Source: an uncultured Eubacteriales bacterium
GTDB taxonomy: Bacteria > Bacillota > Clostridia > Peptostreptococcales > Anaerovoracaceae
DNA length: 64,000 bases
Direction of reading: 5' to 3'
Assembly (NCBI GenBank): GCA_949285555.1
Contig: CASDYG010000005.1
Location: 62,001-126,000 of the forward strand
Shown piece after piece: positions 49,782 to 57,414 of the stretch (positions are counted from its first letter, which is position 1; the number at the start of each line of letters is the position of its first letter). A program made the translations under genes and the position numbers. The notes beneath the pieces were generated by a model. That model was given only the letters and a program-made list of their open reading frames with translations. It made no database searches and had not been told where the DNA came from.

Positions 49782-50111
49782 TTATTCTTCCTTATATTTT
49801 TTTAGTTCCTCTTCATCTTTTTTTCTCTGTACAAATCTTCCGAGAATAAATGCTATAACACCTACACCTATACCCGTCTGCACACAAAAGAGCATGCTCT
49901 CAACCTCTCCAGGAAGCTCACCTCCCAGAATTCTTTCTAATATTGGGCTTGCCCAAGGCTCATAGCCTTTATGAATTTGCTCTACGATCTGACTTCCTCC
50001 GTCATCCGAGCCTCCAAACTCTGCATCTTTTAATGCGAAAAGTGGAATGAAGGCCATAAGAATGCAGATTACTATAAGTACAAATACTAGTCCTTTTCTA
50101 CTTTTTTGCAT
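49782..50111 (-). CDS. cbiN: cobalt transport protein CbiN
   Basis: 109 residues. Two membrane segments (about 7-27 and 76-92) flanking an extracytoplasmic loop with FGGSDDGGSQIVEQIHKGYEPWASPI, the CbiN pattern. Works with CbiM in Co2+ capture. The ATG follows AAAGGAGG within the last codons of cbiM. Confidence 0.93.
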   Translation of the reverse strand: MQKSRKGLVFVLIVICILMAFIPLFALKDAEFGGSDDGGSQIVEQIHKGYEPWASPILERILGGELPGEVESMLFCVQTGIGVGVIAFILGRFVQRKKDEEELKKYKEE

Positions 50112-50112
50112 T

Positions 50113-50859
50113 TTACGCCTCCTTTATATATCCTACAGCTTTAAGCTCCTTGGATGCATATGTTTCAAGAGCCATTATTATAAGAACAGATATAATTCCC
50201 TCAATTATGGCAAGTGGTACCTGTGTTGTTGCAAATACACCTAGAAACTTCATCAAAGAAGCAGCTACACCACCTACTTGGGATGGATATGCCAAAGCTA
50301 ATTGTAGACTGGTTACACAATATGTGAATAAATCACCTAGTGCAGTGGCTATAAATACGCTAACCAGCTTATTAACTTTTAGTTTCTTGCATATTCCATA
50401 TATTATCACCGTAAATATTGGTCCTGCAATAGCCATTGAAAATGTATTAGCACCTAGTGTAGTAAGTCCACCATGGGCAAGTAGAATTGCCTGAAATACC
50501 AACACGATTAAACCAAGCACACTTACAGCACCTGCACCAAATAATAATGCGCCTAGACCAGTTCCTGTCATATGAGAGCAGCTTCCTGTTACAGATGGGA
50601 TCTTTAAAGATGAAATCACAAATACAAATGCTCCAGCAAGTGCCAAAAGCGTAATGGATCTGGAGTCCTTCTCAAGAGTCTTTCTAATGGAAATAAATCC
50701 CCAGACAACAAAAGGAATACTAATTGCTCCCCAGCCAAGACAATAAGAAATAGGTAAATAGCCCTCCATTATATGCATAGCATATGTGAATGGTAAAAAG
50801 CCCAGCATAAGTGCCAGTGCAATACTTAAAGAAAGTACGAGTTTTTCGCTGTTTTTCAT
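50113..50859 (-). CDS. cbiM: cobalt transporter substrate-binding protein CbiM
   Basis: 248 residues, seven-helix membrane protein. In mature CbiM the N-terminal Met-His binds Co2+; here AMHIMEGYLPISYCLGW follows a signal-like first helix, so cleavage just before MHI would give the metal-binding end. CSHMTGTGLGALLFG is also typical. The ATG was chosen with AGGAGGT ahead; a TTG seven codons earlier is unsupported. Confidence 0.95.
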   Translation of the reverse strand: MKNSEKLVLSLSIALALMLGFLPFTYAMHIMEGYLPISYCLGWGAISIPFVVWGFISIRKTLEKDSRSITLLALAGAFVFVISSLKIPSVTGSCSHMTGTGLGALLFGAGAVSVLGLIVLVFQAILLAHGGLTTLGANTFSMAIAGPIFTVIIYGICKKLKVNKLVSVFIATALGDLFTYCVTSLQLALAYPSQVGGVAASLMKFLGVFATTQVPLAIIEGIISVLIIMALETYASKELKAVGYIKEA

Positions 50860-50872
50860 ATTACCTCCTTTC

Positions 50873-50908
50873 AGCGGCAAAAGCCACAGGGATGAGGCAT
50901 CACCTCAT
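50873..50908 (-). promoter_or_regulatory. expression-platform hairpins of the cobalamin riboswitch
   Basis: Between aptamer and cbiM: ATGAGG/CCTCAT (50892-50908) and GTGGC-TTTT-GCCGC (about 50873-50886), the latter touching AAAGGAGG. No terminator U tract, so translational control is more likely. Confidence 0.5.
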
Positions 50909-50938
50909 ACATTGGCCAACCTCGTAGCATGTACACAT

Positions 50939-51082
50939 GGTAGGCAGGTCTTCTGACTTTGGCATAACAATCTATAGCCTTCCCAGATTTTGGATCCAGT
51001 GGCAAGTATAGATCTAGCCTTCACAGCGGCGGGTCCGTAGGAGCTTCTACTCCTTTCCCTTTTAATCCTTTCAGAACCTACC
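50939..51082 (-). ncRNA. cobalamin (B12) riboswitch aptamer
   Basis: Minus-strand landmarks in order: closing stem GGTAGG (51082-51077) pairing with CCTACC (50944-50939); GCCGCTGTGAAGG; GCCACTG; GGGAAGGC; and the B12 box AGTCAGAAGACCTGCC. It precedes cbiMNQO and should shut off cobalt uptake when adenosylcobalamin is plentiful. Confidence 0.96.
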
Positions 51083-51088
51083 GTGTTA

Positions 51089-51116
51089 ATTATATACTAT
51101 TGTTTTTATAAGTCAA
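51089..51116 (-). promoter_or_regulatory. promoter of the riboswitch-cbiMNQO unit
   Basis: Minus-strand TTGACT (51116-51111), 16 bases, TATAAT (51094-51089). Transcription would start at the aptamer's first stem. Confidence 0.8.
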
Positions 51117-51290
51117 ATTTTGTAAACATAGCCTAACTTTAACTATATTACACACTTTTATTTTTAATATATGATTATTTATTCATACGTTACATATGTT
51201 AGGTGACTATCTGCCTTCTTCACATTTTACATTGACCATTTGCTCAAACATGAATTACCCATGTCAGGCATAATGTTTATCCACATACAA

Positions 51291-51322
51291 AAAAGGCCAT
51301 ATGAACATTCATATGACCTTTA
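51291..51322 (-). terminator. thiolase terminator
   Basis: Minus-strand AAAGGTCATATGAA pairs with TTCATATGGCCTTT, followed by TTTTTGTATG. Nothing else was recognised in 51117-51290. Confidence 0.85.
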
Positions 51323-51350
51323 TATCGCTTTTTCTATAGTTTCTTAGTTT

Positions 51351-52532
51351 TTATTTTTCAACTACTAAAGCAGTACCCATACCTCCACCTATGCAAAGAG
51401 TTGCCAGTCCTAGCTTAGCATCATCTCTCTTTTGCATTTCATGGATAAGAGTTATTAAAATCCTTGCTCCTGAAGCTCCAATAGGGTGTCCTAGAGCTAT
51501 TGCTCCACCATTAACATTTAGCTTTTCTGGGTCTATTCCAAGATCCTTTCCTACTGCAACGGATTGAGCTGCAAAAGCTTCATTTGCCTCTATTAAATCC
51601 ATATCCTTAATAGTTAGTCCAGCCTTTTTAAGAGCTTTTTCAGATGATGGCACAGGTCCTATTCCCATGATTTTTGGGTCTACTCCGGCAGAAGCATAAG
51701 ATTTAATTGTGCACATCGGTGTAACTCCCAGTTCATCAGCCTTTTCCTTGGACATTACCACAAGTGCTGCTCCAGAATCATTGATACCAGAAGCGTTAGC
51801 TGCTGTAACCACGCCCTCTTTCTTAAATGCAGGCTTTAGCTTAGCCATTTTGTCCATCGTAGCTCCAAACTTAGGGTACTCATCTGTGTCAAAAATAATT
51901 GGATCACCCTTTCTTTGAGGAATTTCAACTGGAACGATTTCTTCCTTAAACTTTCCAGCCTTAACAGCTGCTTCAGCCTTAGTCTGAGAATCCAGAGCAA
52001 ACTTATCTAATTCTTCTCTGGTAAGACCCCACTGTTCTACAATATTTTCTGCAGTCACACCCATGTGATAATTGTTGTATGCATCCCACAGTCCATCATT
52101 GATCATCTGGTCTACCAGTTTTGCATCTCCCATTCTAGCTCCCCATCTAGCCTTTGGTACAAAGTAACCAGAAGCAGACATATTTTCAGCACCACCAGCT
52201 ACTATAACATCTGCATCTCCAGCCTTTATTATCTGAGCTGCAAGGGATACTGCACGAAGTCCAGATCCACAAACCTTATTTATAGTCATAGCAGGGACTG
52301 TCTCAGGAAGTCCGGCATCTATCATCATTTGTCTCGCAACATTCTGACCTAATCCTCCCTGAAGCACATTACCCATGATAACTTCATCCACTTGGTCAGG
52401 AGTTAAGCCTGCTCTTTTTACTGCTTCCTTGATACAAATAGCACCCAGCGTTCTTGCTGGAACGTCCTTTAATGTACCGCCAAAATTTCCTATAGGAGTT
52501 CTTGCTGCACTTACAATTACAACTTCTCTCAT
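51351..52532 (-). CDS. acetyl-CoA C-acetyltransferase (thiolase)
   Basis: 393 residues, full length. [16 protein letters not shown] carries the nucleophilic cysteine (about residue 88), [17 protein letters not shown] the catalytic histidine, and [10 protein letters not shown] the second cysteine. Condenses two acetyl-CoA to acetoacetyl-CoA in butyrate formation or works in reverse on acetoacetyl-CoA, the latter linking to the BKACE product acetoacetate once activated. The ATG was selected with AGGAGGT five bases ahead; an earlier ATG lies upstream of that site. Single-gene unit. Confidence 0.96.
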   Translation of the reverse strand: MREVVIVSAARTPIGNFGGTLKDVPARTLGAICIKEAVKRAGLTPDQVDEVIMGNVLQGGLGQNVARQMMIDAGLPETVPAMTINKVCGSGLRAVSLAAQIIKAGDADVIVAGGAENMSASGYFVPKARWGARMGDAKLVDQMINDGLWDAYNNYHMGVTAENIVEQWGLTREELDKFALDSQTKAEAAVKAGKFKEEIVPVEIPQRKGDPIIFDTDEYPKFGATMDKMAKLKPAFKKEGVVTAANASGINDSGAALVVMSKEKADELGVTPMCTIKSYASAGVDPKIMGIGPVPSSEKALKKAGLTIKDMDLIEANEAFAAQSVAVGKDLGIDPEKLNVNGGAIALGHPIGASGARILITLIHEMQKRDDAKLGLATLCIGGGMGTALVVEK

Positions 52533-52688
52533 ACCATACCTCCTCAGCATGTCAGCTTAATTCTATCTTTGCATTTATAATCAATGCTTATTAATCTAAT
52601 TTTATACCAAAGAAAATTAAAAATCAATAGAAAATGATATTTTTTTAACAAGTTTTTATTTCATATCCTATCATTTTTGTGTCGCTCT

Positions 52689-53717
52689 TTATTTAATCGG
52701 CTCTTTTATAATTGCAGTATATTTTTTTAACATTTCTACAGGTCGCAAAGCTTCCTTCGCCTGTCTCAAAGCAGGGATACCCATGTCCTCTTCGCGATTG
52801 ACAAATTTTATCTCCTCTGGCAATGCTAAACAAAATTCCCTGGCGATTCCTTGGTAAATTCCTCTAAATGAAGTATTCGCTTTTTCAAAATGTGCTACAG
52901 CCAGGTCCTCTCCTAGGCGCTCTCCAATAGAAAATGCCTCTAGCTGCCCATCTATATAGATACCAACTCCATAAATATCAGGCATTCCCAGAAAGCTTAC
53001 CGCCTCTTTTATTGCATCATATTCAAATTTTAGACTTTCCCAGTCCTCGAGTGCAAAGCTTTCTTCTCTTGAAAGGTCGTAGCTGTCTTCATCTAAAGTT
53101 TCCATGTAATCAACCTTTTCAAGCAGCTCTAAAGGTGGCTTTTTTCGTCTCATAAATGATTTAAGAAGCTTCATAATATCAGCCCCATCATCACTGGTTA
53201 ATGTTCTGGCTTCATAAGAAAAGTTCTTTAGGAAATAATTAAGGTGATTTTTCTTTTTATGCAGTGCCTTTCCACTCAATGTAATAAGCTTTTCCTTTTC
53301 GTAGATATATTCCTCATCTGCTCTCTTAGATTCTAAATCCAGTTTATCGTCAAAAGCTATTTGTAGCTGTGAAAGTAGATGCTGTGGGATCACCCTTATG
53401 CTAAAGGGGATACCTTGTTTGTCAAACCTGGCCTTAACCTCAAGCAAGGCTTCTCTAAGAGTGGTATGATCATAGCTGCCAGTTTTAGTAAGCGGCATAG
53501 ATACAATTGCTTCCATTTCACCGCTAGCCTTACTCATACCACCTATAAATAAATAGTCTTTTATTATTTCCCAACATATTTGATAGCTGTTTCTCCAGAT
53601 ATAATTCGCCATGAAGGTATAACTTGATCCTTTGTAGTTCATAGCTTTAAAATATTGCTGTAGCTCATCAATTTCATCTGAAGTAATAGTGTTAAAGCAT
53701 CTTTTAAATAAATCCAT
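52689..53717 (-). CDS. DUF2156-family protein (aminoacyl-transferase-like)
   Basis: 342 residues, two GNAT-like halves. GKALHKKKNHLNYFLKNF and FVNREEDMGIPALRQAKEALRP are the conserved blocks of DUF2156, related to the C-terminal domain of lysyl-phosphatidylglycerol synthase but without membrane helices. Function unknown in this soluble subfamily. It follows the isochorismatase-like gene by 34 bases, probably in one transcript with surE. Confidence 0.85.
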   Translation of the reverse strand: MDLFKRCFNTITSDEIDELQQYFKAMNYKGSSYTFMANYIWRNSYQICWEIIKDYLFIGGMSKASGEMEAIVSMPLTKTGSYDHTTLREALLEVKARFDKQGIPFSIRVIPQHLLSQLQIAFDDKLDLESKRADEEYIYEKEKLITLSGKALHKKKNHLNYFLKNFSYEARTLTSDDGADIMKLLKSFMRRKKPPLELLEKVDYMETLDEDSYDLSREESFALEDWESLKFEYDAIKEAVSFLGMPDIYGVGIYIDGQLEAFSIGERLGEDLAVAHFEKANTSFRGIYQGIAREFCLALPEEIKFVNREEDMGIPALRQAKEALRPVEMLKKYTAIIKEPIK

Positions 53718-53751
53718 TCATTTTCCCTATTTTACAAATATATTATTTCTG

Positions 53752-54321
53752 CTATTTAATAATCTTGGAAACAGTCTTAAATGCAGGGTGAGCAGTAGAA
53801 CCCAGCATTTCCATTACTATGGCCTCATAGCTGGTTATTATACAGCCAGCCTTTTCCATCCTTGTTAAAGCAAACATATGATCCTCAAGCCTTCTTGAGC
53901 TAATACAATCTACTGGTATATAAACGCGGTAACCGCATCGAAGAAGATCCATTGCACTCTGCTGCAAGCATATATGACTTTCAATGCCACACAAAATTAC
54001 AGCAGGCTCATCAAGCTTTGAACAAGCCACCTTTTCCAGTTCTTCATTAAATTCCTCGCATCCCATAACACTGAAGCTGGATTTATCTATTTGCTTCACT
54101 TCATCAAGGCTGGAATTTATAGGCTCAACAGTACCTCCCAATCCTTTTGCGTACTGAGTAGTAGCAAGTATAGGCAGATTAAGGGCTTTAGCTGCTCTAA
54201 TGAGCCTGTTACAACGGTCTACCAGTTCATCACTATTGTTCATAATTGGTACTAGCTTTTCCTGCATATCCACTACTACTAATAGACTGTTATTATCTTT
54301 CATTATAGGTGTAGGTCCCAT
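53752..54321 (-). CDS. isochorismatase-family hydrolase
   Basis: 189 residues. Catalytic triad candidates: D18 in VVVDMQEKL, the lysine in QIDKSSFSV, and the cysteine in LCGIESHICLQQ. GYRVYIPVDCISSR is also typical. Cysteine hydrolase acting on amides such as nicotinamide-like compounds; the YcaC-like subgroup is the nearest by pattern. AGGAG precedes the ATG, inside the surE end (19-base overlap). Confidence 0.88.
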   Translation of the reverse strand: MGPTPIMKDNNSLLVVVDMQEKLVPIMNNSDELVDRCNRLIRAAKALNLPILATTQYAKGLGGTVEPINSSLDEVKQIDKSSFSVMGCEEFNEELEKVACSKLDEPAVILCGIESHICLQQSAMDLLRCGYRVYIPVDCISSRRLEDHMFALTRMEKAGCIITSYEAIVMEMLGSTAHPAFKTVSKIIK

Positions 54322-55088
54322 TCTTCTAACTCCTTTATCTTATCATAATATGTAAAATCAAATTGCAATGGGGTAATAGTTACAAAATCTTTATTAAATG
54401 CATTTACATCTGTATCATCTTGTAAATTCCCATGTTCCTTAGGATTTCCTGCAAGCACATATGCTCTGTAATTTTCTTCATCTGTCGTAGTATCTGCAAA
54501 CTGAAAGCTATCATCATAAAATTTATCTCCGAGCCTGGTGATTCTTATTCCTTTTAAATCTTTCGCAGGAATATCAGGTACATTTATATTGATCACCCTG
54601 TGTGGATTCATACTATCCTTTAATTTCTCGAAAATCTTAATAGCCATTATGCAAGCACCATCAAAATGAGATGCATCGTGACTGCCGACAGATATAGCTA
54701 CAGCCTGATAGCCTCCAAGCGCTGCCTCCATTGCAGCCCCTACTGTTCCACTATATAGAGTATCTTTGCCCAGATTGCCTCCCATATTTATTCCACTAAA
54801 GACCATATCTATCTCTATTCCTTCTTCCCTAAATAGCTGAAGCCCTATTTTGCAGCAATCTGCTGGCGATCCTGAAGTTGTAAACGCCCTTTTTACCCAG
54901 CTCATATCGCACACTTCACTTACTCGGATTTCATCCTTTAGGGTTATGGAATGACTCTTGCCACTGCGCTGTCCATCAGGTGCACAAACATATACGTTTG
55001 CAACCTGGCTCATTGCATGGGAAAGAGCCTGAAGTCCCTCTGCATAAATCCCATCATCATTTACAATCATTATATTTAATTTTCTCAA
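54303..55088 (-). CDS. surE: 5'/3'-nucleotidase SurE
   Basis: 261 residues. Metal site IVNDDGIYAEGL at the N-terminus, APDGQRSGKSHSIT, and SGINMGGNLGKDTLYSGTVGAAMEA are the SurE blocks. Hydrolyses nucleoside monophosphates during stress. TTG start after AGGAGAG. First gene of a surE-isochorismatase-DUF2156 unit. Confidence 0.95.
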   Translation of the reverse strand: MRKLNIMIVNDDGIYAEGLQALSHAMSQVANVYVCAPDGQRSGKSHSITLKDEIRVSEVCDMSWVKRAFTTSGSPADCCKIGLQLFREEGIEIDMVFSGINMGGNLGKDTLYSGTVGAAMEAALGGYQAVAISVGSHDASHFDGACIMAIKIFEKLKDSMNPHRVININVPDIPAKDLKGIRITRLGDKFYDDSFQFADTTTDEENYRAYVLAGNPKEHGNLQDDTDVNAFNKDFVTITPLQFDFTYYDKIKELEEWDLHL

Positions 55089-55247
55089 ATCAAGTCTCTC
55101 CTATATTACAATCTGCTCACTTTATTTTACAATTTTCACATTGGAATGAAATTATTTACATAATGCATTGTATTATATAAAACTAACTAAGTTTACTTTC
55201 GCCTTTTACGCAAGCCCTTAATAATTATGTGAAAAATAGCTTACCTG

Positions 55248-55985
55248 CTATCTCTTATTGCAGTAGTCCGAAAGCACCCTTCCTACAGGTTCATGTATTA
55301 CTAAATTAGCTCTTTCATCATACTGCGTGGAGCTTTTATTAATAAGCACAAGCTTGTCTCCCTTATAATAGTTAATAAGCCCTGCTGCTGGATATACTAC
55401 CAGAGAAGTGCCTGCCACAATTAAAACATCTGCCTGCGAAATTGCACGAATACTTTGGTGTATCACATCTTCATCCAGCGCCTCTTCATAAAGCACGACA
55501 TCTGGCTTTACCATACCTCCACAGTGTGTACATTTGGGAATACTATTATGCCTTAACAATTCAAATAGATTCTTTTCATCGTAAAATGCACCACAACTAG
55601 TACAATAATTTCTAGTTATACTACCATGAAGCTCAAGGACATTTTTACTGCCAGCCTTCTGATGCAGGCCATCTATATTTTGAGTAACTACTGCCTTAAG
55701 TCTGCCCTCTTCCTCAAGCCTTGCTAAAGCGTAATGACAAGAATTAGGCAAAGCATCTTCATATATCAGATTTTCTTTATAATATTTAAAAAAGGTAGCT
55801 GGATTTTGTAGAAAAAAGCTATGTGATAGCATATACTCAGGCAAATACCCATATTTTTCTCGAGCATTATACAGTCCTTCTTCAGAGCGAAAATCCGGTA
55901 TCCCACTTTCCGTAGATACACCAGCTCCTCCAAAGAAAACCATATTCGTACCAAAGTCCAAAAGTGTCTTTAGTTGCTTATCCAT
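55248..55985 (-). CDS. NAD-dependent protein deacetylase, Sir2 family
   Basis: 245 residues. GGAGVSTESGIPDFRS NAD loop, VTQNIDGLHQKAG, catalytic histidine in LELHGS, and Zn cysteines in CTSC and CTHC. GTSLVVYPAA closes the Rossmann part. Removes acyl groups from protein lysines, releasing nicotinamide. AGGAGG precedes the ATG. Divergent from the patatin gene across 46 bases with a shared palindromic promoter. Confidence 0.96.
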   Translation of the reverse strand: MDKQLKTLLDFGTNMVFFGGAGVSTESGIPDFRSEEGLYNAREKYGYLPEYMLSHSFFLQNPATFFKYYKENLIYEDALPNSCHYALARLEEEGRLKAVVTQNIDGLHQKAGSKNVLELHGSITRNYCTSCGAFYDEKNLFELLRHNSIPKCTHCGGMVKPDVVLYEEALDEDVIHQSIRAISQADVLIVAGTSLVVYPAAGLINYYKGDKLVLINKSSTQYDERANLVIHEPVGRVLSDYCNKR

Positions 55986-55995
55986 ATCTGCCTCC

Positions 55996-56015
55996 TATGA
56001 TATAATTATATCATA
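55996..56015. promoter_or_regulatory. bidirectional palindromic promoter between sir2 and patatin genes
   Basis: TATGATATAATTATATCATA is a perfect 20-bp palindrome. It holds an extended -10 (TGATATAAT) on each strand, overlapping by two bases, placed 26 bases before the patatin ATG and 11 before the sir2 ATG. Each promoter's upstream contacts lie in the other gene's start, so simultaneous use is unlikely. Confidence 0.6.
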
Positions 56016-56031
56016 AAGGAGTAGTTTTTCG

Positions 56032-57318
56032 ATGAAAGAAGATAAATTGAACAATATTAATCCTGACAATAAGAGCTCCACTACAAAAGCAGGCTATGAA
56101 AAGACCTTTTTAGTTTTGGGTGGTGGTGGTGCTCGTGGAGCATATCAATGTGGAGTGTGGGAGGCACTAAATATACTTGGCATTAATATCCATGGTGTTG
56201 TTGGCTGCTCTGTAGGCTCAATCAACGGAGCTATGGTGGTACAAAAAAGTCCGGGTATGGCCCACCATTTATGGTGCAGTCTAACCACTGATCAAATTTT
56301 TGATGTTTCTAAAAATGCTGGCGCATTGGACTTTTCAAAGGAGTTTATAAAAAGCTACGGTGCTGGCTCTAAGGGTTTAAAGCAGCTCCTTAAAAAATAT
56401 GTAAACGAATCTGCCATTCGATCTTCCCAAATAGACTATGGTCTTGTAACTACAGAATTTCCCTCATTAAAAAGCCACTATCTTTGGAAGGAGGACATTG
56501 CAGAAGGGGATTTACTTAGCTATATACGAGCAAGTGCTTCAATTTTCCCTGCTGTACATAGCTTAAAAATCCATGGAAAAAGGTTCATCGACGGAGGCTA
56601 CAGTGATGTGAATCCTGTTGCAATGGCATTAGAGAAGAATCCTTCACGCATAATATTAGTGTCCCTTGATAGCATTGGTAAAAACCGACCTTTCAATGTT
56701 CCTGAAAATGTAGAACTGATAACCATAAGCTCACACTGGTACCTGGGGTGGGAGTTAGACTTTAATCCTAGCAAAGCGGAAAACCTTCTCAGGCTAGGAT
56801 TCCTGGACGGCCTTAAGGCCTTTCATGTCCTGGATGGTACAGATTATTCTTTTTCCATTAGGGACTCTATTTCTGATATTAATTCAGGTGATGAGGACAC
56901 ACCGTCCTACCTTCTCAACAGGCTAAGTCTTTTGGAAAAGCTTTGTAAAATCTATGCTCTGGATCCTACAATAGTATATACAGTGGAAAGTCTAAAAGAC
57001 AGCTTCCTGAAATCTTTATCACAGCATAGTAAAACATTAAATGACGAAATGATCATCAAAGATCGTAGTATGTCATACTTAACTACCGTCTTAAAGGCTC
57101 TAAAAGCAAAGTCAGATACTGAAGAAACGGATGATAGCAAGCATCTTACACATAAGTCATACAAAAAAAACACTTTAAAAGGCATGGCTATTTTATATAT
57201 TGCAAAAAGTCTAAAGGAGTCTGGTAGCGAAAGTATTTTTCTTACTGCAAGAGCATTAAAGTATCTGAAAGAGGAAATACAAATGGCAGGGATCTTATTA
57301 AAGCTGGGAATCGTATAG
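56032..57318 (+). CDS. patatin-like phospholipase
   Basis: 428 residues. Oxyanion loop GGGGARGAYQCGVW (about 25-38), nucleophile serine in GCSVGSING, and catalytic aspartate in DGGYSDVNP. The core ends near residue 230; the remaining ~200 residues are helical with Ser/Lys/Asp-rich stretches and no obvious domain. No signal peptide, so it is probably cytoplasmic or peripheral on membranes. Predicted acyl hydrolase; lipid substrate unknown. AAAGGAG precedes the ATG. Confidence 0.92.
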   Translation: MKEDKLNNINPDNKSSTTKAGYEKTFLVLGGGGARGAYQCGVWEALNILGINIHGVVGCSVGSINGAMVVQKSPGMAHHLWCSLTTDQIFDVSKNAGALDFSKEFIKSYGAGSKGLKQLLKKYVNESAIRSSQIDYGLVTTEFPSLKSHYLWKEDIAEGDLLSYIRASASIFPAVHSLKIHGKRFIDGGYSDVNPVAMALEKNPSRIILVSLDSIGKNRPFNVPENVELITISSHWYLGWELDFNPSKAENLLRLGFLDGLKAFHVLDGTDYSFSIRDSISDINSGDEDTPSYLLNRLSLLEKLCKIYALDPTIVYTVESLKDSFLKSLSQHSKTLNDEMIIKDRSMSYLTTVLKALKAKSDTEETDDSKHLTHKSYKKNTLKGMAILYIAKSLKESGSESIFLTARALKYLKEEIQMAGILLKLGIV

Positions 57319-57344
57319 TAGTAAATACACAAAACGGACAAATA

Positions 57345-57409
57345 AAAACCACCTTGATCAGATAAAGCTGAAGCTTCCAAGCAGCTTTATTAGATCCTAA
57401 GGTGGTTTT
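57345..57409. terminator. large bidirectional terminator
   Basis: Outer arms AAAACCACCTT and AAGGTGGTTTT, inner ATAAAGCTG and CAGCTTTAT. A/T runs on both sides serve the convergent patatin and P-ATPase genes. Confidence 0.85.
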
Positions 57410-57414
57410 ATATT

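Noticed and set aside
55248..57318. Sirtuin plus patatin pair considered as an anti-phage defence locus.
   Set aside because: The sirtuin has the Zn cysteines and size of a housekeeping deacylase rather than a defence Sir2, and no sensor, nucleotidyltransferase or mobile context is present.
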